DNA of 64,000 bases. It comes from Nematostella vectensis. Lineage: Eukaryota > Cnidaria > Anthozoa > Actiniaria > Edwardsiidae. The notes under the pieces are model-generated. The model was not told where the DNA came from. It was given only the letters and a program-made list of their open reading frames with translations, and ran no database searches. The translations under genes were made by a program, and so were the position numbers. Location: contig NC_064036.1 of NCBI RefSeq assembly GCF_932526225.1, forward strand, positions 11,463,181-11,527,180, written 5' to 3'. Below are positions 13,101 through 22,692 of this stretch, in pieces (within the stretch, counting starts at the first letter, position 1; each line of letters begins with the position of its first letter).

Positions 13101-16100
13101 CTTGATGCATTTCTTCTCGCTATTTCCCCTCCCACATGTTACGGTTATCCTTTTTGGTCGCCCATACCCCCCAGTAACCTACCCCCATCGCTACCATACT
13201 TCCAGCATCCCACCCTAAACCCATCCCTCCTACGCCCCACTGTTCAAACAACCCTACACCTACACCACCATACCTGTCACCAACCAACACTCTACACCCA
13301 TCCCTTCTACGCTCCACCCCTCTCAAGACCCTCATCCTCTCCCTTCTTCCGAGGCTAAAACCTTATGAAGAATGTATGTATGAATTATTCTGGTTAACGG
13401 ATAACGTTTCCCTTTCTCATTGATACCAAATGTTTCTTACAGCGGTCGAATAAAGCACACCGACGTTTACCATCTGATGTGTGATATGTCGCCTCCAGTG
13501 GGTTTCGGCAAAAAGTGTCCGAAGTTTATAGCATACAAGGTAAAAAGGGGATTAATTTATGCTTGCTTATGCTATTGATTTTAAACCTCATGTCAGTATG
13601 TACCAATGCGTTCTTATGGTATTGTATTCCGATTATAGGTGAGGATATACCTGGTGAGGATATACCTTGCATACTGCGTCTTAGTGTCATTTCGTACTAA
13701 TGCGTCCTTATGCGTGTGATTGCACATCACTTTAAATCGGGCGATAATGCGTATTGTATCATTACGTACCACTGCGTCCTTATGCGTGCGATTGTATAGC
13801 ACTTTATTCCAAACATGGACGATAATACGTATTATGTCATTACGTACTAATGCGTCCTTATGCGTATCAAACATGGGCGAAAATGTGTATTGTAACATTA
13901 CGTACTAATGCGTTTTTATGTGTGTGATTTCACAGCGCCTCATCAAGATGAACATGCCTATAATGGGTGATAACACCGTCCTGTTCACCGCTACGCTTTT
14001 TGCACTCATCCGCACGGCGCTTGGGATATTCAGCACTGGAGACCCCGCGTACGCTGACAGCGAGCTCAGACGCACCATCAGGCGCTTGTGGCCCAAGACG
14101 AGTAAGAAGACACTGGAAAAAATGATACCTCTTCAGTCAGGTACGAGTTGACGACGCTCCGAATAGACGCCGTTTGAAAGGATATTTCTTTTGTAACAGC
14201 ATCTTTGAAGCTCATAGCGACCTCTTCCAGGCTCATACACAGGATTGGCCGAGGGGGGGGGGGGGGGGGGGGGGTGCGCAGTCATAGATATATGGAAAAA
14301 GCTTAGTATTTGAAGATACCTCCATAATATATTACCAACTTTACCTACTTCTTTATTGAATTCTCTTGTCAGAGGGCTTATGATTTTACAATTTGTATGA
14401 TTCATAAATGAACGCGTGATAACCTCAAGGGCGCGGGTGGACTCTAATCAACAACTCTTCTAAGAGCTTGCTTTTTACTAGCGTTCTTGTATAAAGCAAT
14501 ATATAAAGTATGTTCCAGCATGTCAAGCAACAAGAATGTATTGGCTGGCTTGATCTGAACTAGGCTATGCCGTCATTGATGATCCTTTTTAATTTCAGTT
14601 CTTAGCTCTCAGCAAATGACGATCGGGAAGATCTACTGCGCGAAATTGATTTACGAAAACTATAAGCACGCCAAAAAGAAGCGAATGGAACGGAAGAAAA
14701 AGGTGACCAAATAGACAAAAAAACATACTGTTTATTTCATTTATTTTGTAAAATGCTTTATTTATCTTTTTGTATTGTGAAAAATATTAATCCCCTCCAA
14801 TAATGCAAATACATTTTATCTTGGCAGGGTCGACGTCCGTCGCTGTTTCGGCGTTTTGTCGGGGCATTTCGGAACAACCCATCCAATTCGGAAGCCGAGG
14901 ACGAGGAATCGGAACTACGAGCACCGCCCGATTATCTGAGCCACCGTCGGCGATCCAAGACGCTGTCTTCTCTCCCAACATTGTAAGGTTTGCTGTTCAT
15001 CTTTTTTTGTCGCTACTGAGGTATAAATTCCAAGCAAGGAATTTTTCAATTTTCCGATCTTTTTATTGCATGGCTGCCTTATGTATTTTACTTCAAGTCT
15101 TCTTAAAGCACTTACTAAAAAGTGCGCATCTCGTCTTTTCGCCCATTTGAAATGTAGTAATATTCTTATATTTTCAACAATTTTTAACTGTAGGGCTCAT
15201 TCTTTGATTCAATATTTGCGGTTTTTTATTTTCATGCAAAGCAAAATCTTGCAAGAAAAAATAAAGCAAAAGCAACACAGAAATTTCCATGTTTACAGAA
15301 ATAGAGTAAAATAAGACGTTATCCCCTTTACAAATTGAATAGAAACAATGAAAGGAATAAAGGGTGATTTCAATGAGGAAAACATCTCTTAATTCACCAT
15401 TAATGGTTGATATTACAGCATCCACAACGAACCAGAAACCACTACAAACAACAAGAGGAGAATGCATAGGTCACTCAAATTTTTTCGAAGGCCGTTTGGA
15501 CGCACCGAAAGCAATAGTGACACCGACGAGGCTAGAAGTGCCAGGAAGACGGTCCACTTCAAGGTGATCCATTTAGCCGTCGACTCTAAGGGAGAGGGGG
15601 ACCGGTTGTGTTTTTTTTTTTTTTGCCTGTGATTCTTTTTTTTGGGGTGGGGTTAACATAGGAAAGGGTATACCAGGCACACGTGTTTCTACCTCATACT
15701 CTACCTACTATTTACCCTTCTTTCCCTTGTATTTCATACAGACCTCCCATTGTTGGTTATATCCTCCTCGGTTGCTTTTTGTTAGGTTTGTGATGCCGGT
15801 GACGTTAGATTTAGTTAGTTTGGGACACAGGTGACGCTTGGTGTATTGAGTGCGTGCAAGCGATATGCTTTTTATGGGGAAATCGTGACATTGTGCGTGA
15901 CACCTATATGCTTTTTATGGGGAAATCGTGACATTGTGCATGACACCTTTATGCTTGTTGTGGGGAAATCGTGACATTGTGCGTGACTCCTATATGCTTG
16001 TTGTGGAAAGAGCGTGACATTGTGCGTGACTCCTATATGCTTGTTGTGGGAAGAGCGTGACACCTTTATGCTTGTTGTGGGAAGAGCGTGACATTGTTCG

Positions 16101-19100
16101 TGACACCTATATGCTTGTTGTGGGAAGAGCCTGACATTGCGCGTGACACCTATATGCTTGTTGTGGGAAGAGCGTGACACCTTTATGCTTGTTGTGGGGA
16201 AATCGTGACATTGTGCTTGACTCCTATATGCTTGTTGTGGGATGCGCGTGACATTGTGCGTGACACCACTATGCTTGTTGCGAGAAGCGCGTGACATTGT
16301 GCGTGACACCACTATGCTTGTTGCGGGAAGCGCGTGACATTGTGCGTGACACCTTTATGCTTGTTGTGGGAAGAGCGTGACATTGTGCTTGACTCCTATA
16401 TGCTTGTTGTGGGATGCGCGTGACATTGTGCGTGACACCACTATGCTTGTTGCGAGAAGCGCGTGACATTGTGCGTGACACCACTATGCTTGTTGCGGGA
16501 AGCGCGTGACATTGTGCGTGACACCTTTATGCTTGTTGTGGGAAGAGCGTGACATTGTGCGTGACACCTTTATGCTTGTTGTGGGAAGAGCGTGACATTG
16601 TGCGTGACACCTATATGCTTGTTGTGGGAAGAGCCTGACATTGCGCGTGACACCTATATGCTTGTTGGGGGAAGCGCGTGACATTGTGCGTGACACCACT
16701 ATGCTTGTTGCGGCAGGTGCTGGTGCGTTTCGCTTAGAGGTGCGGCCACACCATTTCCAATCTTGTAACTTCCCTCACCACCGTCCAATAGTCTCGGTGT
16801 GGTGATTACAAATTCTGATCTTGTTTCTCTAGGACGCACCAATGGATCTGACAGACATCAACCCGACCATCATAAGCACAGACACCGAGGACGACGACCA
16901 AGGTGAACCAGTGAACAGAAAGCGCAAACCCTCCAAACTCGGCTATAAAAACCCTGTGGTAAATATTCCCAACGCCATTATTCATTTATTCATATTATTT
17001 CATCCAAACTCGGCTATAAAAACTATATGGAAAATATTCCCAACGTCATTATTTCTTTGCATTTCCAACACATTTGGAGGGGGAGGGGTGAGTTATCCGG
17101 CTATAGGCGGGTCCAAAATTCTATATTAAATAATATATTGGAGTTCATGATGGGATGCTATAACTGTTCTTGAAACGCGAGGGACAGCTGTGGCGTACCC
17201 AGGGGTGGGTCATTGGGTCCAGTAACCACCAATTTGCTTTCCTGGACTAGTAACACGTTGATGCACGGGTAAGAACGCGATATACCTTCGACTGTTAAAC
17301 AAAGTGCAAAGGCGATGCTCGAATGAATGCATGATACTCTAAAACCCTCACACGCCACCTTAAGCCCAGTTATGTCCATTTTTATGTTTGGCTCCAAGAG
17401 CTTATTAAACATACATAAGCACCTTAAAATCTATTATTTATAGATTATATATGCATTGTGATACTCAGCGAAATCCCGCTAGCCAAATTAGTCCGATACT
17501 TGTTTGAAGCCGTTGATTGATAAAATGCAAAAACAAACGAAACATGACTAAAGTAATCAGTAACTATGGTAACCACTAACCCTAGTGAATTATTTGATTA
17601 ATAAAAGCTTAAGGAGTACTAATAGGCATGTACGCGTAACCTGACATAAGCAACTTCACACCCAACTTCATACGCCAAGTCAAGCAATAGTTCTTCCTAG
17701 AATATGCTCATCTATTTCTTCCTTATTCAGAATGCTTCATGATAACTTCCAGAGTAGTATAATTGGGACCGAATTGCCTCATTTTGGTAAAACAATTAAA
17801 GGATTAAGACCTTTAAATGTTCTTCACATGACTATTGGAAGTTCTGGCTTTGTCTTCTTTATTCTTGCTCTACTCTTCTACTTCTGCCTTCTTCTCTATA
17901 TTTTTTCGTGACATACGTCGAAAACGACTTTTCTGCAATAATGAATCTCTCAAAAGTGAGTTAATTTGTTCCTTCGTATACTACTTGTAGGAAGATGTCG
18001 GGTTTGCGCTTTCGTCTTTAGACGTTCGTGTATTGACTGCTTGTATTTGTTTGATATAGGGGAAATTATTCAACACGTGATTTAGGTCAGTGAGTATATA
18101 AGATGTTGAGTGAGTATGTAAGATACCGATGTGGTTATACATTTGTCGCCCCCTTTTTTTATATGGCATTTAACAAACTTAAAACAACTGCTCGTAAATA
18201 TAAGAGAATATGCAAAAAAAAGTATATTGGATAACATAAAGATGAAGACTTATAATAGCATCCGTTATTTAAACACTAACCAATCGTACTCTAACTTGAA
18301 TTAAAACAAAATGCTTATAAGATCTATTTAAATTTCATTTAGCTTATTTTTAAGCCTTCTATAGTTGATGACTCTCGGCAGCCAATTACACGAATTAACA
18401 GACTGTTAAAAAATTAACCGATCAACAGCTGAGAAACAAAAGGGCTAGTCATTAGCGATTTATCTTGATACTGTTGTATAAATTTTTGTTTTGGAAAACT
18501 GATTAGATTTTCTATTTTTGAAATGCAGTCGCTATCATTTGGATTGTTCGCTCTGTTATGAATGTGTCTTTTTGTAATGTGTACTGTACGTGACAATTTG
18601 CGTGACACCGGCAATGCTTGACGTTGTGTGTTACCATGTTAGTAACGCTTGTGGTTGAGATAATCGTGTGTAGTAATGTACGGTAACGTTCTCTGGTTGT
18701 CGTGACTGTGCATCTTTGTGTGACATCGTGACGCTTATTGCTGTCACGATTAGATTGCCTCTAGTCTCTTACTTTGCGCACGTCCGTATAGCAGGGGTGA
18801 CATATCCAAAAACGTTTTAAATTATATTGATGATCGAATCTATTAATTCTTTTGGCATGATCTCTCATGTTTTTATACGTGCACTTGCGCCATAGTTTTT
18901 TCGGCTCCGCTTTCTTTGGGTGCGTGCATAGGATATCTTGTATTACGGATGTGCACTAAGGTAGAGATAGCAAGAAAACTGTTGCCCTTCTGGCAGAGGT
19001 TTCATTTTCTTTCGCACGCGTTGACGAGTAAAGAAACTCGGTACAGCATGCGCAAGAAAATAAAACCACTACTCTCAGAGTGACAACTTCTTGTTGAGTC

Positions 19101-19583
19101 TGTCTCTTGTAGTCAAAACTCTATGATTTCGGACCGCATGAGGTCGCCGCCATTACAGCGCGAGACATAATGTAACAGCTTACTCCCGCTTGGTCGCAGG
19201 CATTAGAAGATGCTCAGAGTGAGATAAGCAGTTCCATGGAGAGTCATCCATCACGCTCGTCCCAGGACCCCCAGTCGCCGCTCTCACCTCCCATGGTGCA
19301 TATCGAGCTACACCCCCCGCTCACGCTTGAGCCCCAGTCTCTCGTTGTCAACGATGACAGGGGGATGATGCGACTGGACCCGTTCCCTGACGTAATCAAA
19401 TCTGCAGCGAACAGCCCAATCACCGAGTTCTTCCCGCGGGTCGCTCCCGCTAATCCCGCGGAACGAAGATCAAGGGAAATCATCAATCAAATAAATGAGG
19501 AAATAACTCAAGCCGTGCGTAGTGGGCAGAGTGCATACTTTATATTTGGAATGTTTGATAATGATGAAGAAACGTGGTGTTAA
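503..19583 (+). CDS. CaV2-type voltage-gated calcium channel alpha1 subunit, partial (domain III to C-terminus)
   Basis: Pore-forming subunit of a high-voltage-activated calcium channel in the plasma membrane. Twenty-four exons join in phase to give 1023 residues and a stop: 503-632, 1693-1752, 1938-2044, 2517-2634, 2774-2881, 3038-3090, 3206-3266, 3441-3541, 3960-4161, 6077-6241, 6888-6995, 7252-7335, 7985-8113, 11177-11242, 11636-11730, 11996-12137, 12965-13092, 13443-13539, 13936-14140, 14599-14702, 14828-14982, 15419-15563, 16833-16958, 19200-19583. The first exon starts one base before a codon, so domains I and II and the beta-binding loop lie to the left. Filter glutamates are seen in STGEGWPT (domain III) and ATGENWH (domain IV), as expected of a high-voltage channel. 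[15 protein letters not shown] and [15 protein letters not shown] resemble CaV2 (N, P/Q, R type) rather than CaV1. Which cnidarian CaV2 paralogue this is cannot be told from the window. Confidence 0.95.
605..1590 (+). repeat. Minisatellite made from an exon end and its donor (88-94 bp units, about 11 copies)
   Basis: Units carry the last bases of the first exon, (CAACAG)CCAGACGAATAC, followed by a donor-like GTACGT or its decayed form GCACGT, then a C-rich stretch ending CCCCCATCCCCGAG. Units with CAACAGC are 94 bp and the others 88 bp. The true junction is ATACG|GTAGGT at 632. The last unit (about 1536-1575) is the most diverged. Several minus-strand frames stay open across the array only because of its composition. 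Confidence 0.9.
2078..2440. repeat. Degenerate CAT/ATC trinucleotide tract
   Basis: Low-complexity intron sequence dominated by CAT, ATC and AAC triplets, between CaV2 exons at 2044 and 2517. The His/Ile-rich and Asp/Met-rich frames across it are compositional. Confidence 0.85.
5166..5327 (+). CDS. Possible 53-aa single-pass membrane microprotein in a CaV2 intron
   Basis: Not recognised. A self-contained ORF (in-frame TGA upstream at 5133) starts at an ATG in good context (AAAATGG). Residues 2-26 are a hydrophobic helix ([20 protein letters not shown]...), followed by a hydrophilic segment ([20 protein letters not shown]) and a short tail ending AMPYI. It lies in the 1.9-kb intron 4162-6076 within a locally GC-richer island (about 5050-5330) in AT-rich sequence. 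All three forward frames are open for part of the island; one has a Cys-rich reading ([18 protein letters not shown]). It could be an intronic gene, an unused exon, a retrocopy or chance. Confidence 0.25.
   Translation: MALVALVVASIVVAIVAVLTVGAVLSWKVTTKDEEGVETWRYAAYYPFAMPYI
6001..6088 (+). repeat. 44-bp tandem duplication of a CaV2 acceptor
   Basis: 6001-6044 and 6045-6088 differ at two positions. Each copy contains the pyrimidine tract, TTTTTGTAG and the first exon bases CGTGACTGTATA. The second copy is used for the exon at 6077. The first (AG at 6031-6032) would shift the frame, since 44 is not a multiple of 3, and meets a stop soon after. Confidence 0.9.
6077..13092 (+). CDS. CaV2 domain IV (S1-S6) and start of the EF-hand
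   Basis: Fourth domain, eight exons. Exon 6077-6241 continues the III-IV linker ([12 protein letters not shown]) into S1; 6888-6995 is S2; 7252-7335 is S3 ([16 protein letters not shown]); 7985-8113 is S4 to the S4-S5 linker ([16 protein letters not shown]); 11177-11242 is S5; 11636-11730 leads to the pore; 11996-12137 opens with the filter AATGENWH and starts S6; 12965-13092 completes S6 and enters the EF-hand ([20 protein letters not shown]). Two acceptors here (6076 and 11995) are preceded by tandem copies of themselves. The intron 8114-11176 carries a 2.4-kb transposon remnant. Confidence 0.95.
6300..6830 (+). repeat. Minisatellite, 25-bp unit (CATGTGTTACCTACCTGTTG...)
   Basis: About 20 units with ACCTGTTGCGTTACATGTG at the core, becoming ragged towards 6830. 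It fills the intron between the domain IV S1 and S2 exons. Because 25 is not a multiple of 3, all three frames give similar Cys/Leu/Tyr repeats with no coding value. Confidence 0.9.
8161..10520. mobile_element. DNA transposon remnant with long terminal inverted repeats
   Basis: The left end TAGTCCAGCGGATATGTG (8161) and right end CACATATCCGCTGGACTA (to 10520) are exact inverted repeats. Similarity continues inward for about 180 bp (GCGCACTTTTTGCTAAAG; GGCCGCCATTTTGAACCG). A second, weaker inverted pair lies further in (around 8530-8560 and 10060-10080, with GGAGCC..GATAAGCTATGG-like sequence). No clear target duplication was seen. The interior carries a broken minus-strand coding remnant. The whole element sits in a CaV2 intron. 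Superfamily not assigned. Confidence 0.8.
9065..9524 (-). pseudogene. Broken transposon ORF with a CXC-like Cys cluster
   Basis: Two overlapping minus-strand frames read as successive parts of one former protein. 9524-9297 gives [20 protein letters not shown] and [20 protein letters not shown]. 9415-9065 continues with [16 protein letters not shown], then [20 protein letters not shown]. The Cys spacing (C-x3-C-x3-C-x-C-x6-C-x3-C) resembles the Cys-rich end of TSO1/tesmin-like proteins carried by repetitive elements in fish and cnidarians. The frame change shows it is decayed. Comparison to that repeat family is from memory. Confidence 0.5.
11331..11545. repeat. Degenerate ATC/CAT trinucleotide tract
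   Basis: Low-complexity ATCATC/ATTATC sequence in the CaV2 intron 11243-11635, of the same composition as 2078-2440. Confidence 0.8.
11806..12013 (+). repeat. Tandem copies of the domain IV filter-exon start and its acceptor
   Basis: The real exon begins at 11996 (acceptor TTATACAG) with the bases for AATGENW. Three imperfect copies precede it: GGCTACCGGCGAGGACTG (about 11810), ATACAG|AGCTGGCACCGGGGAGAACTG (acceptor 11861-11862) and TTCAG|GGCTACCATAGGGGAG (acceptor 11923-11924). Spacing between acceptors is 62 and 71 bp. In the two copies with an acceptor, the frame encodes a GEN-like filter and stops at TAA within nine codons. The copies include exon sequence but not the rest of the exon. 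Confidence 0.85.
12313..12687. mobile_element. Miniature TIR element, CAGGCCCGTACCCAGG family, copy 1
   Basis: The left end CAGGCCCGTACCCAGGATTT faces a right end CCTGGGTACGAGTCTG. A long G run follows the left TIR and a second G run precedes the right one. The interior includes CCACGGGACGTTTATTGTCG and TTTTGTCTACAAATAGCACG, shared with copies at 21550 and 51676. Located in a CaV2 intron. No target duplication is visible. Confidence 0.75.
13443..19583 (+). CDS. CaV2 cytoplasmic C-terminus: EF-hand, IQ region, tail with ETWC end
   Basis: Seven exons. 13443-13539 and 13936-14140 complete the EF-hand and pre-IQ region. Exon 14599-14702 holds the IQ-like calmodulin site ([16 protein letters not shown]) and a lysine cluster. 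Exons 14828-14982 and 15419-15563 are basic and Ser/acidic rich ([27 protein letters not shown]). Exon 16833-16958 is acidic then basic. The last exon, 19200-19583, is Pro-rich at first and ends DNDEETWC before TAA. CaV2 long isoforms in other animals end in D/E-x-W-C, a ligand for the PDZ domain of Mint-1, so this end is probably a presynaptic-type anchor. The tail after the IQ region is about 270 residues, shorter than in vertebrates. Confidence 0.9.
13590..13935 (+). repeat. Tandem array of branch-point/acceptor units before a CaV2 exon
   Basis: Four to five degenerate units share CATTACGTACTAATGCGTCC followed by TTATGCGTGTGATT. The last unit provides the working acceptor (GTGATTTCACAG|CGCCTC at 13935). 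Earlier units carry decayed versions such as GATTGCACATCAC and GATTGTATAGCAC. Each unit contains TACTAAT or a variant, a near-perfect branch-point sequence. Confidence 0.75.
14242..14274. repeat. Long G run next to an element-like CAGGATT remnant
   Basis: More than 25 consecutive G after CACAGGATTGGCCGA, which resembles the left end of the CAGG...CCAGGATT miniature elements. In a CaV2 intron; probably a decayed end of such an element. Confidence 0.5.
15870..16715 (+). repeat. Minisatellite, about 43-bp unit, with higher-order repeats
   Basis: Around 19 units of CGTGACATTGTGCGTGACAC..TATGCTTGTTGTGGGAAG. A block of four units near 16245-16410 recurs at about 16414-16580, so there is a higher order of roughly 170 bp. 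Some units lack the CATTGTG segment. Degenerate fragments of the unit also appear at 15800-15870 and 18590-18760. Minus-strand frames open across it are compositional. It fills the intron before the CaV2 exon at 16833. Confidence 0.9.
16931..17060 (+). repeat. 71-bp duplication of an exon end and donor
   Basis: TCCAAACTCGGCTATAAAA occurs at the end of the exon (16932) and again in the intron at 17003; the downstream intron sequence AATATTCCCAACG is duplicated too. The second copy reads ATATGGAAAAT where the true junction is GTGGTAAAT, so its donor is lost. Confidence 0.85.
16959..19199 (+). other. Last CaV2 intron, 2.2 kb, mostly unique AT-rich sequence
   Basis: After the 71-bp duplication, there is a possible miniature-element fragment (GCGTACCCAGGGG near 17190) and minisatellite-like remnants near 18590-18760. 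Nothing coding is supported in the remainder. Confidence 0.6.
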
Positions 19584-20227
19584 GGTGACCTTGAACTGGT
19601 GGTGGAGTACCCAGATTACCTGTTGTTTACCGGCAGGGTATTATCAACTGGGGCACTCCAATATTGATGAGGTATCCCGACGTAAAAAGAGTCTAAAAAG
19701 CGCATGCAAGGAGAAACATGGATACTCTAGTAAAATTACTCTAGCCGTGTAATTGGCACTTTGCGTTTAAGAGACTTGGATGCCACGTAACCAAACAACC
19801 GACAATTCTCTTAACAAGGGTATAAATAATTTAGATAAAAATTAACAAAGAAAAATCAAAACAGCCTAAATAGCACGGTTGTGGAATCGAAAGATGAACG
19901 AGTTGAATTGCCTGTAAAAGTTTGTCATATCAAACCCTTCGTACCTGCTGTAAACCATGACAGGAAGGCGTCTAGGGCTTTTTATTTCACTACAATCGCT
20001 GTTAAAACCCATAAAATCATACTATATTTATTAAAAACATGAAGATAAAAAAAGAGGTGTAGCCATATTTTTCAGACATTTCAATATGGCCGACCAGGAC
20101 CAATTGTCCATGGCAATATAAAAGTGTGGCTACGTCTCTATCTGGCAAAGCATTAAAAGCGCAGCCAATAGCTGTGATTAGAGGATTTTATTACCTGACT
20201 ATGTGCAATTTTATAACAGAGAAATTT

Positions 20228-20233
20228 AATAAA
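20228..20233 (+). terminator. Candidate poly(A) signal AATAAA for CaV2
   Basis: First AATAAA found downstream of the CaV2 stop (about 645 bp away) in AT-rich sequence. No closer canonical signal was seen. Position alone supports it. Confidence 0.25.
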
Positions 20234-20500
20234 TTTTATATTAAAAGGAGGTAAACGTGTTCAATGACTTAAGTTTGCAGTAGTTCTATTTAGTGTTTTA
20301 ACATTTTAATATGTAAAAATAGTACATCGATCTTCAGAGGGGTAGATCGCTTTTACTGGAGTTCTTTCGATGTTGAGTCGTTTCTGAAAAACCGGGTAAT
20401 ATTTCAGGACCACATACCCGTATCCCTAGGGGGGGGGGGGGAAGACACCGATAAAAACAGACGGGGGTGATCGTTATTATCGCAACTGAAAGGATAGGGT

Positions 20501-21455
20501 GCCGGAGTAGTCTCTGTAATTGCCAAAAGCCCATATTGCAAAATCGATTTTAAACCTCAAGGAGGGTACTTTGGGCGTGGTCAAAAGAAATTGTTACCCC
20601 TAAGAGATGGCAATTTAGGTGTGGTCCAAAGAATTTTTTAATCTAAAAGATGGCAGAATCGGAAAAAAAACCCTTAAACACCCCCTTAGGAATAGCAATT
20701 GTTCGATTTTTATACCCTAACTGATAACAGAATCGAAAAAAAATCCTTCAACATCCCCTAAGGTATGACAGTTGGTCAAAATCTTATACCCTAAAAGATG
20801 TGACGATCACCCTCGTCTACTTTTCTGGAGAGCCCCCCCCGGGCCCGTATCACTAGCGGGGGTCGAGGTCCCACCCCTTTAGGGTTAGTGACTCCTTTTC
20901 GAGAATTTCTCGTTATTGCCATTTGATGAATACTAGGTTGGGCTTTTGTAAGAATCGACTTCTTTCTGTAAGAGTGGTGAACAATATACCATAGTAAAGC
21001 TGGCAGGCAACTCAGCAGGCAACTCGGTGAAGTTAGCAGGCAACTCAAATGTGATGATTTGTGTAATATCTCGGTAGGTATATGGCCGATTGTCACGAAA
21101 TTTTGACACGATTGTACAAAAAGTACAACATTTTTTCCCACGGTCACGTGATTGATGACGTCATGAAAATAACTAATAAGGCGTTGTCTTCGATATTACA
21201 TTTGTACAATTATGTTAAAGTTTGATGATTATCGGTGAAAATGGGACGTAGATATTGCGACAATTGTGATGTAACGACTTGCCTGCTGGAACGTTCAACG
21301 TCACACAGTCACGTGATTAATAATATTTGATATCATACATGCATGAATATGTTTGTTGTACTTTTTGTACAATCATGTCAAAATTTCGTGACAATCGGCC
21401 ATATACCTGCCGAGAGTAGGCCGGAGTAGTCTCTGTAATTGCCAAAAAGCCCACA
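20501..21455. repeat. Block flanked by direct repeats GCCGGAGTAGTCTCTGTAAT
   Basis: GCCGGAGTAGTCTCTGTAAT and the following TTGCCAAAA(A)GCCCA occur at 20501 and again at 21419, in the same orientation, enclosing the CTTAGGG element and a palindrome. Arms 21069-21130 and 21354-21416 are inverted repeats matching at 60 of 62 positions (TATGGCCGATTGTCACGAAA). The layout suggests nested insertions or a segmental duplication. Confidence 0.7.
20540..20840 (-). mobile_element. CTTAGGG-repeat element, reverse copy
   Basis: Contains loosely repeated CCCTAAGAGATGGCAA / ATACCCTAAAAGATG motifs every 40-60 bp and ends with GATGTGACGATCACCCTCGT. The complement, GGGTGATCGTCACATCTTTTAGGGTAT, starts the copy at 23440. 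Non-coding. Confidence 0.6.
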
Positions 21456-21549
21456 TCAGAACCTAAAATGAAGGAGGAGCACAGAGGGTTTACTTTTGCG
21501 TTTAGCGACTAGGCACGAACCTGTGACCACATGCACAGAGTACTGCGTC

Positions 21550-21835
21550 CAGGCCCGTAACCAGGATTTTTCTTGGGGGGGGGGGGAGGGTGAGTGCAAA
21601 ATCCGAAAAACCTTATTTTTCCGTGGGGGAGGGGAGGGGGAGCAGTTCTCTGATAAAAATCTATCCACCTCCGAAAGAACAAAATGGATTTTTAGTGCCT
21701 TTCCAGTATCTCCACGGGACGTTTATTGTCGGATTTGGCTACATACCAGAGTTTGAGTTTTGTCTACAAATAGCACATCTATTGAGAACCAAAAGTGGAC
21801 TTTCGGCCGTTGTGTGTGGCGTCGGTTGGTTATCG
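21550..21835 (+). mobile_element. Miniature TIR element, CAGGCCCGTACCCAGG family, copy 2 (right end missing)
   Basis: Begins CAGGCCCGTAACCAGGATTT followed by a G run, then CCACGGGACGTTTATTGTCG and TTGTCTACAAATAGCAC as in copy 1. It stops after CCGTTGTGTGTGGCG without a right TIR, and a LINE 3' end follows about 35 bp later. Confidence 0.7.
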
Positions 21836-21867
21836 GGTCTATTTTGTGTATTTGGGAACATGTCATC

Positions 21868-22340
21868 TTGAAGGGGACTTATCTCCTTCAGAGTACGCTG
21901 CTCCTGTCTGGGCCTCCCTTCCTGAGTACCTTGCAGAGCTTATCGAAACAGTACAACGAAAAGCTATTCGAATAATCTACCCTTGCCTTAGCTATGAATC
22001 AGGGCTCAAAGTAGCAAAAATGGACTCACTTACAGTCCGCAGAGCAGAACTGTGCCGTCGATTCATGGCCAAAGCAAGATGCACTGAGCCTATAAAATAT
22101 ATAATACAATCTGGGACTGAGGTCGCCCATGGTTATTCGCTAAGGGGGGGTCGCAGCCGTTTGGATAAATCAGTTGGTGTAACTGAAAGGTATAATAACT
22201 TTATCACAATTCGTTTCCAGTAGTTATGCCAGTATTTATTTATACATTGTTAAGTGTAGTGTGCATCGGCCGACATACTGTAATTTAGCTTATGCTACAA
22301 AAGTATGAATAAACGATTATTATTATTATTATTATTATTA
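21868..22340 (+). mobile_element. 5'-truncated LINE 3' end, CR1/L2-like, with (ATT)n tail
   Basis: A forward frame (reading to a stop at 22221-22223) encodes SEYAAPVWASLPEYLAELIE, TVQRKAIRIIYPCLSYESGL and VRRAELCRRF, typical of the extreme C-terminus of CR1/L2-type reverse transcriptases. The short 3' end finishes in ATTATTATT up to 22340, the tail form usual in this group. Only about 115 codons remain, so it is dead. Confidence 0.8.
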
Positions 22341-22692
22341 GAGAGTGGCATTATTTGCTTCTGGGAAAACGGGGACGCTTTCAACTGTTGCAAGAATAAA
22401 AGAGTTATAATTTATCCCTGTTATTTGTTTTATATCTTGTTTTGCTAGTTGGGTATGCAATAAAAGCCTTTTTCTAGAAGTAAAAGTCCGTGATAGCGTG
22501 GTGTTTGCAAGGCGAGAGGTACACATCGGACTATAATAAAATGCAAGTGTTTAGATACCCACCGATAATTTATTTATACTTTCTATATATAGAAATAGAA
22601 AAAAGCATATCTAATATATAAGGCAATGGCGCCTTGTAATACAATGATATTATAAAGCCACAAAAGATTTTGATATTTTGTATTGCACCAAT

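Noticed and set aside
15872..16699. Minus-strand repeat proteins of 71-146 aa
   Set aside because: The 43-bp minisatellite in the reverse frame; no start context, homology or splice structure.
15870..16715. CRISPR-like array (regular direct repeats)
   Set aside because: Repeats are directly adjoining with no unique spacers, and the DNA is eukaryotic.
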